The notes: generated by a model not told the origin, from the letters alone. Shown: positions 1-8,562, counted from the first letter of the stretch. The stretch: DNA of 64,000 bases from an uncultured Parolsenella sp. (GCF_934660935.1 NZ_CAKUIH010000006.1:95879-159878); one strand, 5' to 3'. A program made the numbers and translations.

Positions 1-262
1 CTGCCCGGCCGCGCGCCGCTTTGTTGGCTGAGTGAGTCTCTCATTCGGCGAGTCACTCGAGCCGCGCATCTCTTTGTCTGGACGACCCTGTGTCATTCCG
101 CCTCCGCCGCTGGAGCCGAGCTGCCTGCTAAACCTGCTGCTCCTTGAGGGCGAGACCACTCCCTCAGTTGCGGCGCCGTTACCAAGGACCCGCAAAACGC
201 CATGCGACTGGTCGCATTTGCTAAAATTGCTAGGTCGCACTCACATTTCACGGGGGTGATTA
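1..262. other. Upstream spacer, no gene supported
   Basis: No convincing gene is visible here. All three forward frames stop within 150 bases of the left edge, so the tail of a gene lying outside the window cannot be excluded. A 7-bp inverted repeat with a 2-base loop (202-217, ATGCGAC/GTCGCAT) lies about 45 bases before the next start codon and could be an operator. This is a guess from symmetry only. Confidence 0.4.
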
Positions 263-955
263 ATGGTGACTGCGCCGACGCAAACAATGGGCCCAGCTCG
301 CCTCGCCGTCTTCGACTATGACGGGACGATTCTGAGCGGTCAGTCGGGCTCTCTCTTTTCGCGCTATCTGCTTTCGAACGGGCTTGTGACAAAACGCACC
401 GCGTTGCGCCTGTTCTGGTGGGGGGTGCGCTATAAGCTTCACCTGCCATTCCGCCAGGATGAGGCTCGCGAGCTGATCTTCCGCGATCTCGGGGCCCACG
501 GCTACGATTACGCCACGCGGGTCATGCGGGATTTCTCGCATGAGGTTCTCGAGCCGCGCGAGCGGGCTGCCGCCAAGGCGGAGATTCGTCGTCGAGCCGA
601 CGAGGGCTGCGCCACCGTGCTCGTTTCCGCGACGTTCTTCGAGATCGCCCGCCTTGCGGCAGAACGCCTGGGTATTGACGGCGTTGCCGCCACGCGCATG
701 GAGCGCGACGCCGATGGCGCTTATACCGGCAAGGTCGAGGGCGAGGTCGTCGCGGGTGCGGGAAAGGTCCGGGCTGTCGTCGCTTGGGCAGAGGAGCGCT
801 TCGGCCACGACTGGTCGATCGCCTACGCCTATGGCGATCACTTCACTGACGAGCCTCTGCTTGAGTTGGCGGACACGCCTTACGCGGTTTGCCCGGGGAC
901 CACGCTCTCGCGCATTGCGAAGAAGCGCGGCTGGCAGAGTTTGAACTGGAGGTAG
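263..955 (+). CDS. HAD-superfamily phosphatase (HAD-IB, phosphoserine phosphatase-like)
   Basis: A 230-residue soluble hydrolase of the haloacid dehalogenase superfamily. All four HAD motifs are visible: motif I DYDGT with nucleophile Asp18 and general acid/base Asp20, motif II Ser122 in VSAT, a Lys in AGAGKV near 166, and motif IV GDHFTDE with Asp192 and Asp196 for Mg2+. The spacing and the helical cap between motifs I and II (about 25-115) fit subfamily IB, which includes phosphoserine phosphatases and phospholipid-type phosphatases. The substrate cannot be read from the sequence. A GGGGGTGAT ribosome site precedes the ATG. The next gene starts 3 bases after its stop, so the two are probably co-transcribed. 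Confidence 0.85.
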   Translation: MVTAPTQTMGPARLAVFDYDGTILSGQSGSLFSRYLLSNGLVTKRTALRLFWWGVRYKLHLPFRQDEARELIFRDLGAHGYDYATRVMRDFSHEVLEPRERAAAKAEIRRRADEGCATVLVSATFFEIARLAAERLGIDGVAATRMERDADGAYTGKVEGEVVAGAGKVRAVVAWAEERFGHDWSIAYAYGDHFTDEPLLELADTPYAVCPGTTLSRIAKKRGWQSLNWR

Positions 956-957
956 CC

Positions 958-1428
958 TTGGACATCTCGAGAAAGACGGATTACGCCCTGCGCATGCTCG
1001 CAGAGCTCGTCCGCGAGCCTTCCGGGGTCGTTTCCGTTCGTTCCGCGGCAGACCAGAACAACGTGCCTTACTCCTTTGCGCGCTCGATTCAGCGCGACCT
1101 CGTTCAGGCTGGCGTCATAGAGAGCATTCGCGGTTCTCGTGGTGGCATGCGTCTCGTAGCTGACCCGTCGACCGTCACCCTGCTCGATGTCGTCGAGGCC
1201 GTGCAGGGCCCGCTTACGATTTCCGGCTGCGCTGCGGCTGGTCCGGATGGGGGAGAGTGCCCGCGCGCCGTCGCCTGTGGATACAATCCCATTTGGAGGG
1301 GCGCACAGGAGCTGCTCGATAGCTATCTTTCGTCGGTGACGCTTGCCGAGGCGGTTTCCGGCCGCGCGCGTCCCGTCGTGGACGTCCGCTTCACCCACCC
1401 CGGCGAGTCTGGCGTGGCGCATCGATGA
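958..1428 (+). CDS. Rrf2-family transcriptional regulator
   Basis: A 156-residue winged-helix regulator of the Rrf2 family (IscR, NsrR, CymR). I chose the TTG start at 958 because a GGAGG site lies just before it and the protein then begins with the family's usual DISRKTDYALRML; an upstream ATG at 889 would lie inside the HAD gene. The HTH spans about residues 1-70. Three cysteines, C91, C101 and C107 (C-X9-C-X5-C), occupy the region where IscR holds its Fe-S cluster (C-X5-C-X5-C), so a redox or Fe-S sensor is plausible, with an unusually wide first spacing. The end overlaps the MutY-like gene by 4 bases (ATGA), indicating translational coupling. Confidence 0.88.
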   Translation: MDISRKTDYALRMLAELVREPSGVVSVRSAADQNNVPYSFARSIQRDLVQAGVIESIRGSRGGMRLVADPSTVTLLDVVEAVQGPLTISGCAAAGPDGGECPRAVACGYNPIWRGAQELLDSYLSSVTLAEAVSGRARPVVDVRFTHPGESGVAHR

Positions 1429-2303
1429 GCGAGGGTATCGAAGCCTTCCGCGAACGCGTCTATCTTGCGGGCCGCGAGTTGTATCGTGATCTCCCCTGGC
1501 GTCGCACGCGTGACCCCTATGCGATTTGGGTCTCCGAGGCAATGCTTCAGCAGACGCAGGTCTCCCGCGTTGACGGGAGATGGCAGTCCTGGCTCGACCG
1601 ATTCCCCTCGGTCGACGCGCTTGCCGCCGCTACCTCGGCAGACGTGCTTGCCGAGTGGCAGGGCTTGGGCTATAACCGTCGCGCCCTCGCGCTCTGGCGC
1701 GCCGCGCGGGAGATTTGCGAGCGCCACGCGGGCGTTATGCCCTACGACGAGGCCGACCTCAGGGCGCTTCCGGGGATTGGCCCCGCGACGGCTGCCGGAA
1801 TTCGCGCCTTCGCGTTCGACCTGCCCGGCGTCTACCTCGAGACAAACGTGCGTGCGGTCTTTCTCCATGAGCTCTTTCCCGGCGCCGAGGACGTGCCGGA
1901 TTCCGCCCTTCGGCCGCTTGTGGCTGAGGCGTGCCCTGATGACTCGCTGACAATCGCCGGTGCTGACGCGCCGTGCTCGCCACGTACCTGGTATTACGCG
2001 CTGCTCGACTACGGCGCGCACCTCAAGCGGACCTTGCCCAATCCATCCCGCCGTTCCCGCGAGAACGTGAGGCAGTCGCGTTTCGAGGGGTCGCATCGCC
2101 AGAAGCGCGCCGTCCTCGTGAGGCTGTTGCTTGCCGCGGGCGTTGAGGGGGTCTCTGCCGTCGATGCCGCTCTCGAGCTCACGGAGTTCGAGGCCAAGGC
2201 GGGGCGTGCCGCCATTTCTGAGGCTGCCGCCTTCGGCATTCTCGAGGAGCTTGCCGCCGAGGGCTTCTGCCATGAGGCGGCTCCGGGGCGCTGGGCCGTT
2301 TAG
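1425..2303 (+). CDS. MutY-like HhH-GPD DNA glycosylase lacking the Fe-S cluster
   Basis: A 292-residue helix-hairpin-helix GPD protein. MutY removes adenine mispaired with 8-oxoguanine. The family Glu is present (E38 in SEAMLQQTQ), as is the HhH hairpin LPGIGPATAAGI (about 115-126). Two things are odd. At the catalytic Asp position (E. coli D138, in LDGNV) the sequence reads YLETNV, so Glu139 replaces Asp. The four-cysteine Fe-S loop expected just after YGA is absent, replaced by HLKRTLPNPSRRSREN, and there is no NUDIX-like C-terminal domain. The C-terminal 80 residues resemble a winged helix. It may be a diverged MutY or a glycosylase of different specificity. It starts inside the Rrf2 gene. 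Confidence 0.78.
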   Translation: MSEGIEAFRERVYLAGRELYRDLPWRRTRDPYAIWVSEAMLQQTQVSRVDGRWQSWLDRFPSVDALAAATSADVLAEWQGLGYNRRALALWRAAREICERHAGVMPYDEADLRALPGIGPATAAGIRAFAFDLPGVYLETNVRAVFLHELFPGAEDVPDSALRPLVAEACPDDSLTIAGADAPCSPRTWYYALLDYGAHLKRTLPNPSRRSRENVRQSRFEGSHRQKRAVLVRLLLAAGVEGVSAVDAALELTEFEAKAGRAAISEAAAFGILEELAAEGFCHEAAPGRWAV

Positions 2304-2563
2304 CTGCGACTTTGTCTGCGTGCCTGGCTTTATCCTCGATGTTTGGTGTCCGTGCCGCGTTGCCGGGGCGGTGTGCGGGTGCCGGGCGTTTCCGCATGCG
2401 AACGATTGTCGTCCGCATGCGCGGCCAGCTGGCGCTTTCGCGCGATGCGCGCGACGTGTTGATTGCTCGATCGTGCGTATTGCTCCCGCGCCTGGGGTAG
2501 AAGAGCTGTGGTTCGATTGGGGCGTCGCCTGGGATTGCGGCGCGCAAGAGAGAGGAAGTCGCC

Positions 2564-3109
2564 ATGGCTACCAACTTTGCCGATTCGAAGACCAAGAAGA
2601 ACCTCGAGGCCGCTTTTGCTGGCGAGTCTCAGGCGTCGATGAAGTACGGCTACTATGCCAAGGCCGCCAAGAAGGAGGGCTACGTCCAGATCGGGCAGAT
2701 CTTCTCCGAGACGGCTGGCAACGAGGCTGAGCACGCCAAGCTGTGGTTCAAGTACCTGCACGATGGTGATGTGCCAGACACGCTCACCAACTTGAAGGAC
2801 GCCGCCGAGGGCGAGAACGGCGAGTGGACGAGCATGTATCCCGAGTTTGCGAAGGTCGCTCGCGAGGAGGGCTTCGACGAGATTGCCGATCGCTTCGAAA
2901 GCGTTGCCGGCATCGAGCGTACGCACGAGGAGCGCTATCGCAAGCTCGCCGACCGCGTCGAGAACGGCGAGGTGTTCAAGCGCGAGGGCGTTAAGGTCTG
3001 GAAGTGCTCCAACTGCGGCTATCTGTATGAGGGTGACGCCGCACCCAAGGTTTGCCCGGTTTGCAAGCATCCGCAGGCTTACTTCGAGGAGCAGGCGACC
3101 AACTACTAG
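2564..3109 (+). CDS. rbr: Rubrerythrin
   Basis: A 181-residue non-haem diiron protein that reduces hydrogen peroxide in anaerobes and microaerophiles. Residues 1-140 form a ferritin-like four-helix bundle with paired ExxH-type ligands (ETAGNEAEH near 46-54 and ERTHEE near 113-118). Residues 145-175 form a rubredoxin-like centre with C148-X2-C151 and C164-X2-C167. The domain order and size are those of classical rubrerythrin. It is monocistronic: 260 bases separate it from the upstream gene and a terminator follows. A GAGAGGAAG ribosome site precedes the ATG. Its presence suggests a strictly or largely anaerobic lifestyle. Confidence 0.95.
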   Translation: MATNFADSKTKKNLEAAFAGESQASMKYGYYAKAAKKEGYVQIGQIFSETAGNEAEHAKLWFKYLHDGDVPDTLTNLKDAAEGENGEWTSMYPEFAKVAREEGFDEIADRFESVAGIERTHEERYRKLADRVENGEVFKREGVKVWKCSNCGYLYEGDAAPKVCPVCKHPQAYFEEQATNY

Positions 3110-3287
3110 GCGCGTGGCCAAGGCCGCGTGGCGTGCAAGTAGCCGCTGACGAGATCGCAGGAGCGCGCGAGTTGCCGTGAGCGATCCCGCGGGGTGCACG
3201 AGTGAAATCGCGGCGAGACTGGCATATCCGCTGGTGATTGACAAAGAAGCGCGCACAAAGACAGGGCTCGCATAGCTCAGTCGCGCG

Positions 3288-3322
3288 GAGGAGCGCCCCA
3301 ATTGGAGCGCTCCTCTTTTTTA
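3288..3322 (+). terminator. Intrinsic terminator downstream of rbr
   Basis: A 9-bp GC-rich stem (GAGGAGCGC, 3288-3296, with 3307-3315) is followed by a run of T at 3316-3321. The loop contains CCAATTGG, which can extend the stem. It lies 180 bases after the rubrerythrin stop and overlaps a tRNA-like segment (see findings). Confidence 0.8.
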
Positions 3323-3324
3323 TG

Positions 3325-3450
3325 CGCCAAGTAGGGGGCTAATCGGCTACCTGTCGAGTAGACGCCTTTTTTGTCCCGCAAAAGCCGAGGTCGCTGAGAG
3401 CTCTAGAGTGGGTCTACTCGAGCTTAGGCGATTTAGCCCCCTACTTGGCG
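3325..3450. repeat. 126-bp fold-back (MITE-like) inverted repeat
   Basis: The ends are a perfect 18-bp inverted repeat, CGCCAAGTAGGGGGCTAA at 3325-3342 and its complement at 3433-3450. A second 10-bp match, TCGAGTAGAC at 3354-3363, pairs with 3412-3421, so the arms extend about 40 bases with a few mismatches. The roughly 50-base middle contains a T-run and a GAGAGCTCT palindrome. There is no coding capacity. It could be a miniature non-autonomous element or a large structured RNA. Confidence 0.75.
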
Positions 3451-3813
3451 ACTTTTTCGCGTCGCCGCCTCTCTCGAAAGAGCACGAACCCCTCTTTCGA
3501 AAGCAGGAGTAATATGTTTAGGTCTAAAACAACTCAAAACTAATTTCATATAACGGCAGCTCGCAGCCCTGCTTTGTGCTACACCTTAAAAATGTGCACG
3601 AATTGTGAACCGCCCATCATTGAACCACGCCCGCTTACCGACGCTTTTCACTCGCCGGCTCTCCTAGGGATGCGGGCGGGCATAAAGTGGAAGTGTCCCA
3701 TCGGGCCCGGGGGCCATTTGTTCGCGAATCAGCCGGTTTTACGCCGGGGTTGCACTCGCGATATCGCCTGGCTTCGCTGGCGTGTGGGAGAGGGTTGAAG
3801 AAGGGGGACTCGA
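3451..3813. other. AT-rich non-coding spacer upstream of the glycogen operon
   Basis: This 363-base stretch contains no supported gene. Positions 3500-3610 are clearly more AT-rich than the neighbouring DNA and contain TATAAC at 3549-3554, but no matching -35 box is visible 16-18 bases upstream. It must carry the control region of the glycogen operon, since glgB follows at 3814 behind a GAAGAAGGGGGA ribosome site. A short reading frame at 3574-3798 has no family resemblance and poor codon use and is not accepted. Confidence 0.5.
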
Positions 3814-6036
3814 ATGAAGGCAACCAAAGCCGCCGTTGATCCGGTGGCTGGCGCAAGCCTCGACATAACGTCTGACGACCTGTATTTGATGGCTGCTGGC
3901 ACCTGGTATCGCAGTTATGACAAGATGGGCGCTCACCCTACCTGCGAGAATGGCGTCTCTGGCTACCGCTTTGCCGTTTGGGCCCCCGGCGTGCGATCGG
4001 TCCACGTCGTGGGTGACTTCAATGGCTGGGATACCTTGGCAAATCCGCTTTCGCCCTTGCCTACGGGCGGCGTATGGTGCGGTTTCGTGCCTGGTGTCGG
4101 CGAGGGTGAGCTATACAAGTTTGTCCTCGAGACGATGTCTGGCGAGCTGCTCTACAAGGCAGATCCCTACGCCTTCGCTGCGGAGCTCGTGCCGGGCACC
4201 GCCTCAGTCACGGCGGCGGATCCCACATATGTCTGGGGTGACGAGGAGTGGCTCGCCCACCGCTCCCAGAACGGCCACATGCATGAGCCCCTCAACATCT
4301 ATGAGGTGCATCTCGGTAGCTGGAAGCGCCATGGCGACGAGCCCCAGGGCGAGCCTCGCGAGGATGGCACCTGGCCTGGCCCCATGGACGAGTTCCCCGC
4401 CCAGCGCGGCGCCTACTACTCCTATGACGACATGGCTGCCGAGCTCGTGCCCTACGTCAAGGAGATGGGCTACTCCCACGTCGAGCTCCTCCCCGTGATG
4501 GAGCATCCCTTCGATGGCTCATGGGGCTATCAGGTCACCGGTTACTATGCCCCCACCTCGCGCTTCGGTTCCCCGGAGGGCTTCATGCGCCTCGTCGACG
4601 CCTTCCATCAGGCGGGCATCGGCGTGATTCTCGACTGGGTGCCCGGCGGCTTCTGCGCGGACGCCCATGGCCTCGCGATGTTCAACGGCGGGATGCTCTA
4701 CGAGCGCGAGATCCACCCCAACTGGGGCACGCACAAGTTCGACTTCGCTCGCGGCGAGGTGCGTAGCTTCCTCGTCTCCAACGCACTCTTCTGGCTCGAG
4801 CGCTTCCACGCGGACGGCATCCGCATGGATGGTGTCTCCAGCATGCTCTACCTCAACTTCGGCATCGACAATCCCGCGGAGAAGCGCCTGAACGAGAAGG
4901 GCACGGAGGAGGACCTGGATGCCTCGGCTTTCATTCGCCAGGTCAACACCGCGGTGGGCGATTACTTCCCCGGTGCGATGATGATGGCGGAGGAGTCCAC
5001 CGCGTGGCCCCTCGTGACCTATCCGCCCGAGGACGGCGGCCTGGGCTTCCACTACAAGTGGGACATGGGCTGGATGAACGACACCCTGAGCTACATGCAG
5101 ACGGACTTCCCCTGGCGTCCCGGCGCCCACGGCAAGCTGACGTTCTCTCTCATGTATGCCTTCAACGAGAACTTCATCTGCCCGCTCTCGCATGACGAGG
5201 TCGTCCACGGCAAGTGCTCGCTGATCACGCGTCAGCCGGGCGACCAGTGGAGGCAGTTCGCCGGTCTGAGGACGCTCGCGTTCTACCAGATGACTCACCC
5301 CGGCGCGAAACTCAACTTCATGGGCAACGAGATCGGCCAGTACATCGAGTGGCGCTACTACGAGTCCATCCAGTGGTTCCTCTCCAAGGAGTATGAGCCC
5401 CACGCGAAGCACCAGCACTTCATCGCCGCTCTCAATAAGCTCTATCTTGAGCAACCGGCGCTCTGGCGCGAGGCGTACGAGTGGCAGGGCTTCGAGTGGC
5501 TCTCGGCGGATGATGCCGAGCACTCGATTATCTCCTTCGTCCGCCGTGGCAACGAGGGCGAGGAGCTCGTTGTCGTCATCAACTTCGACGTCAACTTCCG
5601 TCCGAGCTGGCGCGTCCCCGTGCCGCGCGAGGGCGATTACGTCGAGCTCTTCAATTCGGATGCCGAGGAATTCGGTGGGTCGGGCCAGCTCAACGGCGGA
5701 ACCATCCAGAGCCGTCCGGAGGACTGCGACGGGCGCCCGGATTCCGTGATCGTGAACGTGCCCCCGCTGGGCGGCATGATCTTGCGTCGCATCGGGCCGA
5801 GCACCTTCGTACCGGAGCCCAAGGAGACCGTCGAGGTCAAGCCGGCCGACAAGCGCGCCCGTCGCGCCAGTGGCCCGCTGCCCGTCAAGGGCAAGCGCGC
5901 TGCCACGCAGAAGAGCGGAAAGAACAAGAAGCGCGCGGCCGCTCCAAAGGCGTCGGGTAAGGGGAAGGGCAAGTCTGCGAAAGCAAATAAGGCCGACGCC
6001 CCTGCCAAGTCCGTAAAGGGCGCTACCATCAAATAA
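3814..6036 (+). CDS. glgB: 1,4-alpha-glucan branching enzyme with long basic C-terminal tail
   Basis: A 740-residue enzyme that makes alpha-1,6 branches in glycogen by cutting and transferring alpha-1,4 chains. A CBM48 beta-sandwich (about 40-150) precedes the GH13 barrel. Catalytic residues are visible: nucleophile Asp339 in GIRMDGVSSMLY, acid/base Glu393 in MMAEES, and the conserved LSHDEVVHGK and KWDMGWMNDTL blocks. The all-beta C domain ends near 665. The remaining ~70 residues (668-740) are an extra Lys/Ala/Pro-rich, histone H1-like tail absent from typical GlgB, probably disordered and possibly anchoring the enzyme to polyanions or polyphosphate. It is the first gene of the glycogen operon; glgP follows after 90 bases. 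Confidence 0.95.
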   Translation: MKATKAAVDPVAGASLDITSDDLYLMAAGTWYRSYDKMGAHPTCENGVSGYRFAVWAPGVRSVHVVGDFNGWDTLANPLSPLPTGGVWCGFVPGVGEGELYKFVLETMSGELLYKADPYAFAAELVPGTASVTAADPTYVWGDEEWLAHRSQNGHMHEPLNIYEVHLGSWKRHGDEPQGEPREDGTWPGPMDEFPAQRGAYYSYDDMAAELVPYVKEMGYSHVELLPVMEHPFDGSWGYQVTGYYAPTSRFGSPEGFMRLVDAFHQAGIGVILDWVPGGFCADAHGLAMFNGGMLYEREIHPNWGTHKFDFARGEVRSFLVSNALFWLERFHADGIRMDGVSSMLYLNFGIDNPAEKRLNEKGTEEDLDASAFIRQVNTAVGDYFPGAMMMAEESTAWPLVTYPPEDGGLGFHYKWDMGWMNDTLSYMQTDFPWRPGAHGKLTFSLMYAFNENFICPLSHDEVVHGKCSLITRQPGDQWRQFAGLRTLAFYQMTHPGAKLNFMGNEIGQYIEWRYYESIQWFLSKEYEPHAKHQHFIAALNKLYLEQPALWREAYEWQGFEWLSADDAEHSIISFVRRGNEGEELVVVINFDVNFRPSWRVPVPREGDYVELFNSDAEEFGGSGQLNGGTIQSRPEDCDGRPDSVIVNVPPLGGMILRRIGPSTFVPEPKETVEVKPADKRARRASGPLPVKGKRAATQKSGKNKKRAAAPKASGKGKGKSAKANKADAPAKSVKGATIK

Positions 6037-6126
6037 ACGCCTGCTAACAAGCGTCTGTCGAGGCCAAGCTGGGTTGACAGACACGTAACAGCACCAGAGA
6101 AGAGTTAGATCGTTAGGAGCACGTAC

Positions 6127-8562
6127 ATGACCGACCGTATCTTCGAGAATTCCGAGGTTTTTGTCACCGAGTATCGAGACATGCTCGAGTCCCTCGTGGG
6201 CAAGGACTTCAAGGACTGCACCACGCTTGAGCAGTACCAGGCCCTGGCCCAGCTCATCGCGATGAAGGCGAACATCGAGTTCGCCACCTCGGATTCCGAG
6301 AACAAGAAGAGCAACAAGAAGAAGGTCTACTACTTCTGCCTCGAGTTCCTGCTTGGCCCCCTGCTCGATAACTACCTGCTCAACTATGGCGTCCGCGACC
6401 TGGTCAAGGACGGTCTTGCCAACATGGGCATCGACCTCGATGAACTCATCGCCCAGGAGGTCGACCCGGGCCTTGGCAACGGTGGTCTCGGCCGTCTCGC
6501 CGCGTGCTTCCTCGATTCCATGGCCGCCGAGGGCATCCTGGGCTTTGGCAACGGCATGCGCTACCACTACGGCCTCTTCCGCCAGAAGATCGTCGATGGT
6601 CGCCAGGTCGAGGTGACGGACAACTGGCTCGACAAGGGTTATCCGTGGGAGACGAAGCACCCGGAGAGCGCCGTACTCGTGCGCTTCGGTGGCGAGGTCG
6701 TCCGCCACGAGGACGAGAGCGGCAAGTTCTGGTTCACGCAGGAGGGCGGCGAGCTCATCAAGGCCGTCCCGTATGACGTGCCGGTCATCGGCTATGGCGG
6801 CAAGACCGTGAACCGTCTCCGCCTTTGGAGTGCCGAGCCCGCGCACGAGGACTTCGACCTCGACGCCTTCAACGCCGGCGACTATGCCAAGGCTGCGAAG
6901 TTCCGCACGGACGCCGAGGCCATCTCCGAGATCCTCTACCCCAATGACGCCGGCGAGCACGGCCGCATCCTGCGTCTCAAGCAGGAGTACCTGTTCGTGG
7001 CCGCGGGCCTCGCCTCGATCCTGCGCAACTACAAGTACGACCATGCGGATGCCGGCTGGGAGCGCTTCCCGGATTTCGTCGCCATCCACACGAACGATAC
7101 CCACCCCGCCATGTGCGGCGCCGAGCTCATGCGCCTGCTCGTTGACGAGGAGGGCCTCGACTGGGATACCGCGTGGGACATCACCACGCGCTCCATCTCC
7201 TACACCAACCACACCGTGCTTCCCGAGGCCCTCGAGAAGTGGCCGATCGACACCTTCCAGCGCCTGCTCCCGCGCCTCTACATGTACGTCGACGAAATCA
7301 ACCGCCGCTACATGGAGAGCTTCCCGCGCGACATCGACAACTGGCAGGAGAAGCTGCGCAACACCGCCATCCTGTGGGACGGCCAGGTCCGCATGGCGAA
7401 CCTCTCGGTAATCTGCAGCCACAGCGTCAACGGCGTGGCCGCGCTCCACACGGAGATTCTCAAGCGCGAGACCCTGCATGACTTCTACGAGCTCATGCCC
7501 GAGAAGTTCAACAACAAGACCAACGGCATCTCGCCGCGTCGCTTCCTCGGCAACGCCAACCCGAGCCTCTCCGCCCTCATCACCTCGAAGATCGGTGACG
7601 GCTGGCTGGCGGACGCTGCCGAGCTCTCGAAGCTCTCTGCCTACTATGACGACGTCGACTTCCTCGACGCCATGAGCGCGAGCAAGCGCGAGAACAAGGT
7701 TCGTCTCGCCAAGTATGTCCTCGAGCAGACCGGCGTCGAGATCGACCCGGATTCCATCTACGACGTCCAGGTCAAGCGCTTCCACGCCTACAAGCGTCAG
7801 CTGCTCAACATCTTCAAGGTCATGAGCATCTACAACCACATGCTCGATGACCCGAGCTACAAGCCGCACAAGACGACCTTCATCATCTCCGGCAAGGCGG
7901 CGAGCGCCTACACCTTCGCCAAGGAGGTCATCCGCCTTATCAACTCGGTCGCAGACGTCATCAACAACGATGAGCGCGTCAACGAGTACATCAAGGTTGC
8001 TTTCATCCCCAACTTCGCGGTCTCGAACGCCCAGCTCATCTACCCCGCGGCCGACATCTCCGAGCAGATCAGCACCGCCGGCAAGGAGGCCTCGGGCACC
8101 TCGAACATGAAGCTCATGATGAACGGCGCCCTGACGCTCGGCACCCTCGATGGCGCCAACGTCGAGATCGCCGAGCTCGCGGGCATGGAGAACGAGAAGA
8201 TCTTCGGCATGAAGGTCGAGGAGGTCGAGGCTCTGCGCGCAAGCGGCAGCTACTTCGCGCAGGACGTCCTCAACGCGGACCCGAACGGCATTGGCCGCTG
8301 TGTGCGCCAGCTGACGGACGGCACGTTCGCCCACCTCTCGGGCAATTTCGAGCAGATCAGCTCCGAGCTCATGGGCAACAACGACTACGACTTCGTGATC
8401 GCGGACTTCGCGAGCTACGTCCAGGCTTGGGAGGAGCTGACCGCCACCTACGACGACCAGCGCTCCTGGCAGCGTAGGGCCCTCCACAACATCGCGAACT
8501 CCGGTCAGTTCTCGAGCGACCGCACCATCAGGGAATACGCCTCAGAAATCTGGGGGCTCTAG
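6127..8562 (+). CDS. glgP: Glycogen phosphorylase
   Basis: An 811-residue GT35 enzyme that releases glucose-1-phosphate from glycogen ends using phosphate and pyridoxal phosphate. The PLP site is EASGTSNMKLMMNGAL with Lys662 as the Schiff-base lysine, followed by the family block GTLDGANVEI. The glucan-binding N-terminal region (YFCLEFLLG, GNGGLGRLAACFLDS) is intact. Length is normal. It sits between the branching enzyme and the ADP-glucose genes, so synthesis and degradation are transcribed together. The 90-base gap upstream holds a TTGACA (6074-6079) without a clear -10 box. A GTTAGGAGC ribosome site precedes the ATG. Confidence 0.97.
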   Translation: MTDRIFENSEVFVTEYRDMLESLVGKDFKDCTTLEQYQALAQLIAMKANIEFATSDSENKKSNKKKVYYFCLEFLLGPLLDNYLLNYGVRDLVKDGLANMGIDLDELIAQEVDPGLGNGGLGRLAACFLDSMAAEGILGFGNGMRYHYGLFRQKIVDGRQVEVTDNWLDKGYPWETKHPESAVLVRFGGEVVRHEDESGKFWFTQEGGELIKAVPYDVPVIGYGGKTVNRLRLWSAEPAHEDFDLDAFNAGDYAKAAKFRTDAEAISEILYPNDAGEHGRILRLKQEYLFVAAGLASILRNYKYDHADAGWERFPDFVAIHTNDTHPAMCGAELMRLLVDEEGLDWDTAWDITTRSISYTNHTVLPEALEKWPIDTFQRLLPRLYMYVDEINRRYMESFPRDIDNWQEKLRNTAILWDGQVRMANLSVICSHSVNGVAALHTEILKRETLHDFYELMPEKFNNKTNGISPRRFLGNANPSLSALITSKIGDGWLADAAELSKLSAYYDDVDFLDAMSASKRENKVRLAKYVLEQTGVEIDPDSIYDVQVKRFHAYKRQLLNIFKVMSIYNHMLDDPSYKPHKTTFIISGKAASAYTFAKEVIRLINSVADVINNDERVNEYIKVAFIPNFAVSNAQLIYPAADISEQISTAGKEASGTSNMKLMMNGALTLGTLDGANVEIAELAGMENEKIFGMKVEEVEALRASGSYFAQDVLNADPNGIGRCVRQLTDGTFAHLSGNFEQISSELMGNNDYDFVIADFASYVQAWEELTATYDDQRSWQRRALHNIANSGQFSSDRTIREYASEIWGL

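Noticed and set aside
2131..2730. A 199-codon plus-strand frame overlapping the MutY-like gene and rubrerythrin
   Set aside because: It runs out of frame through two well-supported genes.
3574..3798. A 74-codon frame before glgB
   Set aside because: No ribosome site, atypical codon use, no resemblance to any family; treated as non-coding leader.
6074..6110. Separate promoter for glgP
   Set aside because: TTGACA is present at 6074-6079, but no acceptable -10 box lies 16-18 bases downstream, so I do not annotate it.
4519..8487. A 1322-codon minus-strand frame across glgB and glgP
   Set aside because: Same codon-bias artefact, opposite two enzymes with intact active sites.
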